Origin: Pagrus major
Taxonomy: Eukaryota; Chordata; Actinopteri; Spariformes; Sparidae
Reading direction: 5' to 3'
DNA length: 64,000 nucleotides
Assembly (NCBI RefSeq): GCF_040436345.1
Contig: NC_133220.1
Span: 2,136,056-2,200,055 of the forward strand
The notes beneath the pieces are model-generated. The model did not search any database. It saw only the letters and a list, made by a program, of their open reading frames with translations, and was not told the DNA's origin. Made by a program: the position numbers and the translations under genes. Each line of letters begins with the position of its first letter. Within the stretch, counting starts at the first letter, position 1. This document shows, piece after piece, positions 42,201 through 53,390 of this stretch.

Positions 42201-45200
42201 ATTGAGCTTGATATTAAACTTGAGCTGGTTTTAATAACTTACTGACTGAAGTCATTGTGATTAGAGATTCCAACTTAACTGTTTACATGGACACTGAATA
42301 CAGTGATCTGATGAGACGTGTGTTTACGTGCCCTAACGCATCTCATCAGAATAGAACTGTTTTGACAAACCGGCTCAGCCCACTTTATTGAGAATTTTTA
42401 AGATGGATCCTCATCTTGTCCTGGGAACAATATTTGTGTTTGGTGGATTCTGACATTTTGATTCTGATAATAAGTGGAATATTGGGGTCCATGTAAACGC
42501 AGCCAGTGTTTGATCCTCTGATGGACGGCTGTCAACAGTTTAACAGAAAATCTTTCCTCCAATCTGACTGTTCATTTGAACAGAGAAGTATCCTTGACAG
42601 GAAAAGTAATCCTGGAATGAAGCTTGGAAATTTGAATCTTTGAGCAATTTTTTTTTCCACTGGTTTGCGTGTGGTTCTCTTTTGCTGTTCGTTGTTTTAA
42701 ATGCATGCTTTTTTACATTAGGTCTGGTGTGCTTTGTTGCTTTACACGTTGATGTAGCTGATAAATGTTTCTTTCTGACACTTTTGCTCTCCATAAAGCA
42801 AAAATACTACTACATTTTAAAATCAATCATTATTTTCATGCCATTCATGAAATCATTTAATTACTAGTATTATACATATTTTAATTCATGAAGAATATTC
42901 TTTCCAGAGATAATCTGTGTTTGTTGACTTGATCCAGAAGAGGAAACATTGCATCACTTTGATTAAGCAGCTTTGCTGTAAGCAGATAATGGAGCACTGA
43001 GGTCACACCTTTCTTTCTGTTTCAACGATTATCATTATTTATTAAAATGTAATTGTGATCCTTACATTTTAATAAATCACAGTTATAATGTGATAATTTC
43101 AAAATGGATGATTGAAAATCAAATCAAATTAGAGGTAAGGTCCACATCAAGTATGAAATGACTACATTATATATCAGGTGTACCTTGTATAGTCTGAAAC
43201 AGTTTACAACTTCAAGTTTCGATGAGGAAAAAATCAATTATTATTAATATAGGAATCAATTCAAAGGAAGTTTTTGGTTACAGAGAGTTTCCCTGCAAGA
43301 AAAGGGTTTTTTTTTATTACTAAGAGGAGAAACAAACTAAATATCAGAATTAACACAGTACGAATAATCAGATGAAACAACAGGATGTGATGTTGAGCAT
43401 CAGCAGGACTTTGGGACCAACATCATAAAGATCAGTCAGATCGAAGCAGCTGTACACAGAGCAGACAAAACCATGTGCTCTGAACAGTTCTGTTACTAAA
43501 TGATGTAAAACTGTAAGAACCAAATGATTCGCAGGTGTGAGACCTCTGTACTCAATCAAATAGAAAACGCTCAGAGCCTTTGGTGATCGTTTGGCTGCTT
43601 TTGGACTGGGATGCATTATGATTGGCTGCTTTTTTTTAAAATCAGGAGCTAATTGGCTGTCATGTGTTTGTGTGGCACTTTGTAACTGGTTGCCTTTTCA
43701 GGAACCCTTCAGCCCGACAGAGGAGCACGTGCTGGTGGTGCGTCTCCTGGTGAAACACCTGCACGCCTTCTCCAACAGCCTGAAGCCCGAGCAGCTGTCC
43801 TCGTCACCCTCCGCCCACTCACACACTCAAACCAGCCCGCTGGAGGAGTTCAAGAGGTCTGCTTCATCATACATGTCACTGAAACCAACTGTTTTTGTCT
43901 ATAATCTCTCCAGCATCACAGTAGTGGAGAAATGTATGCGTAAATGGGATTCAATGAATGAATTCCTGATTTAACTGAATTGAGTGTTGGGTGATCCGAA
44001 CACAAGTGAACAGCGAGACCTTGTGATGAACATGTTTATTTGAATGTAGGGCAGGGAAGCCCGATCCCATCCTGAGTGATCCGATCACAAGTGGTCACTT
44101 GAGACGTATGTTAATGCCAGGAGTGATCTGAAGGATGGGATGGGATCGCTCAGGGCGGGTGTTAATCCCGTCTCTGCACAGGCTCCAACTGTTTGCTGTT
44201 CCTCTTCTCTACAGAGTGGTGGTGCAGCGGTTCGTGCAACAGAAACTCTACCTGTTCCTGCAGCATTGCTTCGGTCACTGGCCTCTAGACGCCTCCTTCA
44301 GAGCGGTAGGTCTGAACTGAAATAAATGCACGTTTATTTTTTACAATATCTGCAATTTCTGCATGTTTAACCTGGAGCTGCCAGCTACAACAGTCTTCGG
44401 ATTAGATACTTATTCGACTGTGCTTTAGCTCTTCAGCCTTTTTCCATCAGGGAAATGACTTCCTTTTTTTCCCCACTTCAGGCAGTTAGCTAATGAAATT
44501 TCAGTGTTTAACAGAGCAATGACTTTTAATTTCATTTGCGATAAGCAGCCTGTGGTAAGGAGTGAGAAGTTCAGAGTCGAGCCTTCTGACTACATAATCA
44601 TCATTTGAGCAGTAAAGCTGTGCTCATTGTTTCTGCCTGTAGCTTCTTGCTAACAGAGAACATCGTCTCTGTTTAGGTGTTGGAGACGTGGCTGAGCTAC
44701 ATCCAGCCGTGGAGATACACCGGGGAGAAGACCAATCCTCAACAGGAGCAAAACAGAACAGTTCCTGACAAATGGTGAGTCTGATGTCTGAATATCTTTC
44801 GCCTTAAATTCATTTTTGGTGTAATCCAGTGAACATCAAGTCTTTTCTAGAGGTGTGACACCTGTGGTGGTAAATTTGGTGATTATTGTGGTCATGCTGT
44901 ATTTTAAGAACTAGATAAGTTGCAGGTGATGATGTTGTATTTATTGTAGTCACTTTGGTTTCTCTTTCACAGGGAGTCGTTTGTTCAGGAGAACCTGCTC
45001 ATGTACACGAAGCTCTTCCAGGTGTTTCTGAACAGAACCATGAGAACGGATCTGGTGAATGCCAAAAATGCACTGATGGTGTTCAGGGTGGCCAAAGTGT
45101 TCGCTCAGCCAAACCTCGCTGAGATGATCCAGAAAGGTGAGAACAGAAATGCAAACAACACAGAGATGAGGTGAAGACATGCTGCCACAGTTTTTACAGT

Positions 45201-48200
45201 CAGTCAGTTTTATCTGTGTAGATGAATTTTGGGAAAATATTGTGAAAATAATGACCTGTTATTTATATCATGTCAAAAAAAAATTCATCATCGACTGTTT
45301 TGATGAATGATAAATCTTCGAAAGACGTTTAAAGAAAAAATACCGAAACATTTTTGGGTTTGTGTCTGAAATAATCTCAACACGTCACCTTGTGATCCTG
45401 GAAAATATGATTTGTTACTTTTTCTGACATTTTACATACAAACAAGACACTTTAAGTAAACAAGGTCAAATTCTGATTAATAGATATCACCATGAAAGTT
45501 CACTAGTTGATTACTCACATAAAGAAAATGATTTTTAATACGTTTAATGAAATTTTTGTCTAAATATAAATCATGTTATTGAAGCAAAATATCCCAAAAT
45601 CGCCACATGAAAAACAATGTTTTTGGTTCAACCCAAGAAATGATGATAACTTTTGTTTTTGCACTTTCACTAAATAATCAGAAAAATATATCTTGATGTA
45701 TAAACTAAAACTAAACCAATCATCTGTCACCAGGAGAGCAGCTGTTTCTGGAGCCAGAGCACGTCCTCCACCACCGCCAGCCTCGCGGCTACCTTACGCC
45801 GAGCCAAGGTGGCAGCTACCTGTCGTCACGGCAACGGGTGATGACAGATATGGTGTTCAAGGTGAAGAGTCACGTCTATGCTCTGGAGGGCCAGGACTGC
45901 CAGTACAAACAGATGTTTGGCGCCGAGCTCAGAGCAGCAGTAAGTAATGAAAATGTTTTAATTCTAACACAGTGTGAAGTCGGACTGAAACCAGCTGTTG
46001 TGGCTCAAAGTCTGAATGTTCTGTCTGTTTCACAGGTCATGAAGTTGATCCAGATCATTGCACAGGCCAGACACACAGCCAAGAGGATATCGGATCACTC
46101 CAATGAGGTGGCGGCCAATAACTCATTCCTGTCCTGGTTTGGGATGGGCTCCTCTGACGTCAACAACACGTTCCCCGGAGCCGAGCCTGAGGAGAGCGGC
46201 GAGTGTTTGAAGAAGACCCACGAATTCCTGGACCGAGCTCTGGAGAACTTGTGTCAGATCTTCAAGGTTAGAACAGAACAACACAGTTTCTTTGATTGGT
46301 GCATATATCTTTTTTATTCATATGTATTAAATAAGAATATAGTATGATTATAAGAATAGGAGCTTTGCAGCTCTGGACACATTGAAATGTCGTCCTGATG
46401 ATGGCGCTGGATCACCAAAGTTAATACAACTCATCCTGATGGGAACATGAATGTTTGAACTGAATTTCAAGCCAGTCCATCGAATCAACACATTTCACTA
46501 AAAACATCATGCTGGTGCTGGAGGGACAGTCGGAGGATAACAAAGTCAGTAGAACAAATAGAACATATCTTCTGGGAACCGTGACTGTCTGAACAAAATG
46601 TCATGTAATTTAATTCATCCAACAGTTGTTCAGATATTTCATGCTGCTTGTGTGGCTGAACTGTGATAATCTCATTTGTATGACAATGTGAAAACTTTTT
46701 GGGATTACTGTCGTTTGAAGGCCAAAAAAACATTTTCAAATCCAGTGACTTTTCTTGATATTCTCACTCGTCTTGTTGTCTGACCAGTTGCTGTGAACTG
46801 GCATTAAAAGGTATGAATTGGGAACATCCTGACAGTAGGTGTTCACGGGCTTAACTTTACATTTCTTCGTTTCGTAGCTGAACCAAGGGCAGCTGACTCA
46901 GCTAATATCCAACCTGGGCTCCTCTCAAGATGATGGCAACTGCAAGCAGCTGCCCGACTGCATCCAGGGAGACAACGGACTCATTCTGACGGACCTGGGC
47001 AGGAGACAGGTCAGTGTTTGACATTACTGTTCATGAGAAGGAGGGCAGGCTCAGAACTGAGGGACACACAGCAGAGACTAAAGCCCTGACTGTGAGTTTG
47101 TGTGTGTGTTTGGTGTTTTGTGCAGATCATCAGTGGACTGCGCAGGTTTGAAATTCACTATCAAGGAGACCCGGAGCTCCAGCCTATCAGGAGCTATGAG
47201 AACGCCCTGCTGGTCAGGCTTTTCTACAAGATCTCTTCACTGATTAATGACAGGGTAAGTCACCTGAATTTGAAGTTCCCCTCAGCTCTTCAGATCGTTT
47301 TAGCTTCTTTCAGCTCATTGATTTGGTTTCAGTTCACTCTCACTGCTGTTTTGTTTTCGCTGGCAGCAGGCAGCTGTTTTCAGTGAAAGCCCATAGAAAC
47401 CTACTATATGCTTCTTATCTGCTCAGTAACAAACAGACAGACAAAGTTAGACTAATGTTCAAGGTGTGTTGATACTTTAGATTTTATTTAAGCCTTTTCT
47501 ATTGTTTTGTATTGAGAGCTAGCAAGTGGTTGAATGCTAACTCGAGCTGATATCTAACAGTGGCTAATAGGATATCAAATGAGATGATCTACCTTGAAAT
47601 ATGGCACAATGTCCCATCACAGTTTCACTATCCATGCCTTTCAGTTGCTATCAATCAAGTGGGAGGGGTGAAATTATAACTATTTGTCAGATTCCCTTTG
47701 TTTATGAAACTTGCAGCCTCCAACACAAAAGTACAAATTTACACCCTTTTGAAAACGGCATTTAAGCGTCCGACGTTGAGCATGATGTTTGAGAATAATG
47801 GCAGCCATGTGAAAATGTTCTACTACTATTTGAAAGTTGATAATACGTAGATATTGTGTCTAGGACTTGCTCATGCTGCCCTCAAGTGGCCAAAACATCA
47901 GGTAATGCAGGTCTCATACTTTTCAAGTAGCAGGTTAACTGGGCTCATAAACTAACACTTGCTACTTAAACACATGAATGAAACAGCAGGTGAATATCAG
48001 TTCAGCCTTAGACTAGATTTTCAAGTATAATAAAGTGCTTGGTTCCACATGTAAGTAGTGGACGGTTAATATTTTAAACATGTCAGCTAAAACACCCAAC
48101 AAGCTCCATCGTCTTTTAAAGTAAAGCTTCTTGGTCTGTGGTGAGTAAAGCTACCTCAAACTAAACTTCTCACTGTGACCTCTCCTTACAAAAATTCATA

Positions 48201-48546
48201 TCTTTCTTCTGTTGTCCTCTCACAGTTCGGCGGGCACATGAACGCACTCTGCTCGCGTCCAGACTTCCTGGGTCGCCTGGGTCGTCACTACTTGTCGGAG
48301 CAGGAATCCACCACAAAACTAAAGCAGAGCCCGATGACCCAGCGGACGCTAGAGAGGAACCGCCAGCCACGGCTGAGCCTTCGCCTCTTGGCCAGCTACA
48401 GAACGATACTGCTGCTGCTGCTCTTATACGTGTTTGGAGCTCTCCTGTCGTTCGGCCCCATGTCCAGCACTCTGCTCATCCTCACAGGGGGATTCCTGTA
48501 CGGACTCGTGATGACGCTGTTCGGAGACAAACTGAAAACACACTAG
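33229..48546 (+). CDS. smpd4: Sphingomyelin phosphodiesterase 4 (neutral sphingomyelinase 3)
   Basis: ER/nuclear-envelope tail-anchored protein linked to sphingomyelin hydrolysis; it lacks the classic nSMase fold. Exons: 33229-33267, 33510-33596, 36094-36230, 36332-36407, 36876-36984, 37454-37506, 37771-37922, 38106-38238, 38397-38468, 41750-41839, 43702-43856, 44215-44305, 44677-44774, 44973-45136, 45734-45939, 46036-46266, 46878-47009, 47126-47254, 48226-48546. They sum to 2475 nt, 824 aa, close to the human length as I recall it. Family-specific blocks include [90 protein letters not shown] and [14 protein letters not shown]. Two hydrophobic C-terminal segments (about 779-795 and 798-817) form the membrane anchor. 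The 90-nt exon 10 may be optional. Confidence 0.96.
33901..34345. repeat. Degenerate interspersed repeat in smpd4 intron 2
   Basis: The style (CTGGCAGAGCTTTAAAAGTC, then CAACCAGTGAACAGACGCAAG and GGCGAGAGATGGCGTTC) resembles a widespread fish interspersed repeat. A small tandem, GACAGGACTTC, lies inside. No ends were defined. Confidence 0.4.
35092..36054. mobile_element. hAT-like MITE in smpd4 intron 2
   Basis: The left end has TAGAGCAGATTTTTAGGGCC followed by GATGCCGAT, and the right end is GGTCGACCTCTGAC (reverse AGAGGTCGACCAATA). The inner words GCCGATGCC, GATATTGATATATC and AACCCTCAAATGTG recur in the element at 54.19 kb. A 7-bp direct repeat CTGACTA overlaps both ends (35087-35093, 36052-36058). 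The right end is about 40 bp from the exon at 36094. Confidence 0.55.
37075..37375. mobile_element. hAT-like MITE copy in smpd4 intron 6
   Basis: It begins near CCTGCAACGAACAACTATTA and ends near ACTAATAATTTCAGCTTTA, an approximate inverted pair of the TGCAACGATTAGT type. The interior is non-coding. It belongs with the fragments at 12.8, 48.7 and 55.1 kb. Confidence 0.5.
40501..40557. repeat. Two adjacent perfect palindromes
   Basis: 40501-40530 is an 11-bp stem CTGACTAACAG with an 8-nt loop. 40532-40557 is a 26-bp perfect palindrome with no loop, half-site TTTTCTTACATTA. One base separates them. Confidence 0.9.
41455..41740 (+). other. Long pyrimidine-rich tract before the cassette exon
   Basis: About 285 nt made almost entirely of C and T on the transcribed strand. 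It creates open frames in several phases encoding Ser/Phe/Leu/Pro-rich strings, which are compositional. It may serve as an extended splicing-regulator tract. Confidence 0.6.
41750..41839 (+). CDS. smpd4: smpd4 exon 10, in-frame cassette-like exon
   Basis: Thirty codons beginning [12 protein letters not shown] and ending GTLHTYQ, open and in phase 0 at both ends, so the protein reads through with or without it. The acceptor (GGGTGAACAG) has its pyrimidine tract displaced about 20 nt upstream, and the donor (CAA/GTACTT) is non-canonical. Both features suggest regulated inclusion. I recall that some human SMPD4 isoforms carry a similar LxxLxYRLxxSS insert here; this is from memory and unchecked. 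Confidence 0.75.
43037..43077. repeat. 16-bp perfect inverted repeat
   Basis: The arm ATTTATTAAAATGTAA pairs with TTACATTTTAATAAAT across a 9-nt loop, in smpd4 intron 10. Confidence 0.9.
46360..46760. repeat. Interspersed repeat, two degenerate units
   Basis: Two related units: GGATCACCAAAGTTAATACA with TGGGAACATGAATGTTTGAA, then GGATAACAAAGTCAGTAGAA with GGGAACCGTGACTGTCTGAA and CATCCAACAGTTGTTCAGAT. This resembles the tail of an abundant fish repeat. The family name is not assigned. Confidence 0.5.
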
Positions 48547-48689
48547 CCGAGCCACAGGGTTTCTACACATCTGGAAAAATACACATCATGAATTTGATCT
48601 ATTCCGTCTTTGAATGTTTCGCAAAAACAAAAGTGTTAAAACGTATTGAGTGGCCCCATGCAACATATGATGAATAGTGTAGTATGTTA

Positions 48690-48995
48690 TTGATTCTGGG
48701 CTGCAGCTTACAATTATTTTCATAATCAATTTGCCCTTTAAACATCAGAAAACAGTTTCAGAGGACCAAAGTATTTACATCAAATGTGTTCTTGTCTAAA
48801 ACCCCCAAATGTTCAATCAGTGAAAATGTAAAGAGGGACAAGACGGCACATTTTTACACCTGTGGAGCTCAAAAAAAGAACATTTTTGGGTATTTTACTA
48901 AAAGGGTGACTAAAAATGATTAATCTATTAGGAAAACAGTTGCTAATAAAGTTTCTGTCGATCAGCTAATAGATTGACTAATCATCGAAGCTTGA
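48690..48995. mobile_element. hAT-like MITE copy in the smpd4 3' UTR
   Basis: It starts near GGGCTGCAGCTTACAATTAT and ends near TAGATTGACTAATCATCGAA. It has the same style as the copies at 37.1 and 55.1 kb (…ATCAGAAAACAG…). Degenerate, no coding capacity. Confidence 0.45.
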
Positions 48996-49398
48996 TGTTG
49001 ATCCCTGTAGAGACATATTTTAGCGAGCCAACTGCCACAGCGATGTTAGAGACGGCCGTGAAAAGGTGTTGGTGACCAGGTAACCAGGTGACCAGGGCGT
49101 TTTAAAGGGACAGCGTGTTGAAATGTGACGTGTAGGAACCCTGTTGGCAGCAGACTGGCAGCTCTTGTGTTGTTGCTTTAGCTGATGACCGCTTATTGTT
49201 TTAATATGGTTCATATAACCTTGTAAATAATCCCAGAGCGTTGCAGCTCTTTTTGTAGGGCAGTTTTTTTTTTGTTTTTTTGTCTTTTTCAACAAGTATC
49301 TGGAAACAGGTGCCGGCCAAAACATTGAAGTTGTGCTGAAGGAATAACTCATCTATTTTTCTCAGTGAAAGCAGAATGTGTGTTTGTCCAAAAGACTC

Positions 49399-49404
49399 AA
49401 TAAA
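49399..49404 (+). terminator. smpd4: Poly(A) signal of smpd4
   Basis: AATAAA about 850 nt after the stop, followed by the GT-rich sequence TCGTTTGTTGTTCTCTTTGT. Confidence 0.7.
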
Positions 49405-49488
49405 CTGTTTACACTCGTTTGTTGTTCTCTTTGTGTAATTCATTCATTGATGGGCAGTGTATCGATCCTAGACAGCAAAGAAGACGGA

Positions 49489-50046
49489 GGCCACGCCCCT
49501 TCCGGTTTCCCTTATTCACAAGAAAAATTTTAAATTGACAAACATGTTTGTGAATCATGACACAATTCAAACAGAATCAATATGAATATAGAATAAATAT
49601 TTGTCTATCGTTGCACTATTTACAAAGTTTTTCCAAAATAAAATCCCATGGGGCAAACCGGAAGGGGCGTGTCTTTGGCTCTGCACAGGCCACCACCACC
49701 AACATGGCCGCCGAAAAAGTATTAACAAAGATGAAAATCACAATAAATCTGCTCATATTGACAACTGCAGTTATATGAACGGAGAGTTGGTTCTGGTTCG
49801 GTTCTGTGGAGCAGCTCTGCAGTGTTTAAGTTGGGAGACGACGTCACTAACGAGCCTGTTGGCTGTGTCGTCTTCATAATGACGTATATAATCAATTAGT
49901 TGATGACGAACTGAAACTTTAAGTTAAAAAAATATAATAATAATAATATCTTTTAAATTGACACAATTCAAACAGGATCAATAAATTAACATACAAAGTT
50001 TTTGTCAAATAATAAGGTCCGGTGAGGGAAACCGGAAGGGGCGTGG
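49489..50046. repeat. Direct and inverted copies of an ETS/SP1-like block upstream of iqcd
   Basis: The 14-mer CCGGAAGGGGCGTG occurs at 49658-49671 and 50032-50045, and as its reverse complement at 49492-49505. The flanks are duplicated too: TTTTAAATTGACA, ACACAATTCAAACAG(A/G)ATCA and ACAAAGTTTTT appear in the same order at 49528-49633 and 49951-50003. The arrangement suggests a duplicated promoter block or a MITE with these sequences as ends. Confidence 0.7.
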
Positions 50047-50197
50047 CTTCGGCGTCTATAGATTTAATAAAGTTGTTAAACCCCTCACTTTAAAGACGTC
50101 ACATTTATTAATACTGTATTTATCTAATTAAAAACAAATTAATACACGTTTATGATTATTTTCCTCTTTACCTGCTATCCGCGCGAGTGATTTAGTG

Positions 50198-50210
50198 GTA
50201 TCCTAGCAAC
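50198..50210 (+). promoter_or_regulatory. iqcd: RFX X-box-like site upstream of iqcd
   Basis: GTATCCTAGCAAC fits the X-box layout GTNNCC, short spacer, RGNAAC, bound by RFX factors at ciliary genes. It lies 54 bp before the donor of the 5' UTR exon that ends at 50263, the usual place for such a site. Binding is inferred. Confidence 0.55.
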
Positions 50211-50229
50211 AAGAAAACGAGTCAACAAT

Positions 50230-50263
50230 ACCTTGTACTTCCGGTCCACACACCAGCCGACAG
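50230..50263 (+). other. iqcd: iqcd 5' UTR exon (3' part)
   Basis: The sequence ends CCAGCCGACAG with the strong donor GTAAGT at 50264. It joins to 50547, one base before the ATG. The 5' limit is unknown; the start given here is approximate. Confidence 0.5.
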
Positions 50264-50547
50264 GTAAGTATTTTGTGAGCTCAGTAGCTCCATTAGATTA
50301 TCACAACACAACACTGGGAACTGTTATCAGTCACGTTATGTTAAAAAAACTAATTAATTAAGATGTTTAGCCTGATGATGTCTCATTAACACGCTAATGT
50401 TCACTCATTTAACGCGAAGTGAAACTTTATCTCAGCTCGCATGTGCTAACACAGATTTATGAATGTGTGCATGAATCTGTCAAAGTGCATTCATATGCAT
50501 AAACATGGTTTTTTTTGTTGTGGTTTACTGTTTTCCTACCGTCCAGT

Positions 50548-52426
50548 ATGTCCGTGAAGGGGGCGACAGTGCTGGCAAAGGCAAAGACCCAGTTAGAAGC
50601 TGCTCTCCAGAACCAGGAGCCACCACAGAAGAAGCTGCTCTCCTCTGATGCTCAGCTCATCTCAAACATTTTGCACAACTGCATCAGTAAAGTTGTTCTT
50701 GCAGCGACTCTGCCCGATCTCCTCCGGCTGAACAGTCTGTCCAGAGTTGTGGACGAGGAGTTGAGCAAGGCGCTTCAGAGGCATCACACTTCAGTTGAAA
50801 TACTGGAGACGCTTGAAGGTCTTCAGCAGGAGTCAGGAGAGGATGGGGAGGCAGGGACGAGATGTTGGGCTCAGCTCGAGGAGGACGTCAAGAACTCTGC
50901 CAGGGATCTGCTCAGGTTTATACGAGCCAACCCAGGTGCCATTTCTGGTTTGAAAGCAGAGCCGGGTGTGGAAGTGGTGGAGAATGAGAACGTGCTGATA
51001 CGCGAGCTTGAGAAGTTTCACCGTCAAATGGTAGAAAGGTTGTTGACCAGTCCGGATGAGGAGGTACAGCAGGCTCTCCACTGGCAGGTGTCTTCAACCA
51101 CTGCGGCCGATCTGGAGGACTTGGCTTCAAAGGAAGAAGAAGTCGCTACAGCCATGAAGGAAGTGGATGAAAAGGTGAGGAAACAAGTTGAGTCTGCCAC
51201 GTGTGGACAAAAACAAAGACTTCTTCAATGAATCCTGTGCTCTTGACCTTTTCCTGTCTCACCTGTCCTTCTTTCCTGTTTATGAAACAGATCTGTAAAA
51301 AAGATGAACAGATACAAACTCTGCAGAGTGAGCTGCAACTGGTGAAGACACAAGAAGCGAGTATGTTACTTCTCCTGGACAAGCTGTGCAATCCACACAT
51401 AAAAGCATCCAAGGTGAAGCGGGTCGGCATACAGCAGGAAATAGATCAGCTGAAGATTCAGCTCAACAGTCTGATGCTTGAAAACAAACAGGCAGAGACG
51501 CTGCTCCAAGAGGTGAGTTCACATTTTAGTGGTTGTAACTGATTTAGTTTTCATTAAAAACTCACGTCTGCTGACAAATGTTTTTTTTCTCTCTTGGCAG
51601 AAAAATGAAAAGGTGGAGACAGAAATTGAAGAGTTGCTCCGAACGTTTGACGGTAAAATGGAAGAAATCCAGGTACAAACATCAGAGTTCAGAAAAGTCA
51701 CTGGAAAAGATCATTAAGCTTGTATGTGTTTGTTCAGGCTGCTGTTTGTTGGTTAACATGAAAGTTCAAGTTCTTGATCTCAGATTTAGTAGTTTAAGAA
51801 GATAATCTCACAGTCTTCATCAGCTGATGGAGTTTGGTCAGTCCATCCGCTGATGAAGAACTGAGTCTGTTGAGAAACCATGTTCATATTCATCATCCTG
51901 CTCTACAATACTCATCGATGGATAAGAAATTAGTACTAATCTCTGACCTGTTTAAAGGATAAGTTCAAAAATGTGACATCATTTCAAATCAATTCGGGAT
52001 CTGCAGGCTTCTGGAGACTTGTGTTATTTCAGACGAGCTATTTTTAAACTGTTTTTATCCTCTCATCGTATTTTTTCTTAACTACCCTTAACTTTCCGTC
52101 ACCATCGCCCCCTTCGCCCCCGTCGCCGTCTCCTCTCGTCTCAGGCCAACCTGGACATAAACGAGATGGACTATGAAAGGGAGGAGGAGGAGCTGAGGAT
52201 GCTGGAGAAGCACTTCTCCGTCCTCGAGGCGGAGTACAACCACATCCAGGAGAGGCGTCGTCTGGCAGAAGAGAGGAGGAAGGAGGGGCTGAGGGAGCTG
52301 GAGCTGAAGACCAAAGCTGCTGTTTTGGTGCAAGCCTGGTGGAGAGGCTACAGCACTCGCAAGGCTTTAAAGAACAAGGGCAAGAACAGGAAGGCCAAGA
52401 AGGGCAAAGGCAAGAAGACCAAATAA
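50548..52426 (+). CDS. iqcd: IQ motif-containing protein D / dynein regulatory complex subunit 10
   Basis: Structural subunit of the nexin-dynein regulatory complex of motile cilia and sperm flagella. Exons: 50548-51174, 51291-51512, 51601-51672, 52145-52426; all junctions are phase 0; 400 aa. The start is the ATG one base after the acceptor GTCCAG; an upstream in-frame ATG at 50515 is intronic. Most of the protein is predicted coiled coil (for example IQTLQSELQLVKTQEASMLL). A C-terminal IQ motif VLVQAWWRGYSTRK (about 367-380) is followed by a Lys/Gly-rich tail. ENKQAETLLQEKNEKVETEI and the LLSSDAQLISNILHN block resemble human IQCD (DRC10) better than IQCG (DRC9) in my recollection. Human IQCD is slightly longer (about 449 aa), mainly at the N terminus. 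Confidence 0.86.
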
Positions 52427-52430
52427 TTTT

Positions 52431-52521
52431 AATAAAAATAATAATAAAAATGAGTGTTTAGACTAAATACCATTACACTCCACATTCAGTGTGTTTGTCA
52501 TGTATGTCTTTTTTAAATAAA
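52431..52521 (+). terminator. iqcd: iqcd poly(A) signals
   Basis: AATAAA at 52431-52436, only 5 nt after the stop codon, and again at 52516-52521. The second gives a more usual 3' UTR length. Neither can be chosen without transcripts. Confidence 0.5.
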
Positions 52522-53390
52522 GTAGCTTATGGTTCGATTATAAAGGATTGCAGAACTTTTTTTCCGAGCAACATTTACTAACATGATACTCTGTTGTTGC
52601 AGCAACCGCAGCAGATAATGACATATTTTATTATTTTAAATCACTGAACATCCTCCCAGGTGTTTGGCAGTTAAGACTTCTCAGTACTGCAGTGAGTGTA
52701 CAGACCTAATCCACTGACATCTCAGTTATGTATGGACATTTCTTTAATTCTTGTTAGTACATGAAGTTTAATGACGTCAGAAAATATCCAGAATATCTCG
52801 ACTCAACTTTAAACTTAAAACAGGTCAGAAAATTAAAACATGGACTGATTAATTACTGTTGCATTGTGGCCCGTTAGGCTCAAGAGTCTCAGTAGTCCAC
52901 GAACCTATTTGTTAGGCAGTACTATACTTTGGTGTAAATTTCATTGCTGACCTTGGAAACTCAAAATCCAATGAGATCTGCTGATGAAGACCATGGGATG
53001 TGGTGAGACAAGTTAAAATAGAATAATAGAAAAACAAAGTAAAAAGCAAATAATAATAATAATAAAGACATATTTTTATTTACTTTTCGAATATTCTATT
53101 TTATTTTGTTGCATAGGTTTATATTAGACAAGGCAGGTTTATTTATATACCACCATTCAGGCCGAAGACAATTCACACTGCTTTACAGAGACAGAAAAGC
53201 ATTAAAACAAGACATTAAAACATTTAGAACATGATACAATCACATTTAACAGACAATAAAAACAAAAGGCACACATCAATACCTCCAGATAAAAATGTAT
53301 TTAAGTTTTATCGGTTATATTAGTTCAAATTTTAAGAATAAATCGCGGTTATATTGAGAAATACACTTGTAACACACCAGCAACACCAAA
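52522..53390. other. iqcd-dcaf1 intergenic sequence
   Basis: AT-rich with no gene seen. A repeat resembling a common fish element lies at about 53130-53235: CAGGTTTATTTATATACCAC, then ACAATTCACACTGCTTTACA and CATTAAAACAAGAC. Confidence 0.5.

Larger units (their letters stand above)
48547..49420 (+). other. smpd4: smpd4 3' UTR
   Basis: Non-coding sequence from the stop to the AATAAA at 49399, with a T/GT-rich stretch after it. A hAT-like repeat copy occupies about 48690-48995. Confidence 0.65.

Noticed and set aside
47870-47895. Second CTCF-like word (GCTGCCCTCAAGTGG) in an smpd4 intron
   Set aside because: One core mismatch, and it lies in what looks like a common repeat end; too weak to list as a site.
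50515-50547. Upstream in-frame ATG that would extend iqcd by 11 codons
   Set aside because: It lies before the acceptor GTCCAG at 50541-50546 and so is intronic in the spliced transcript.
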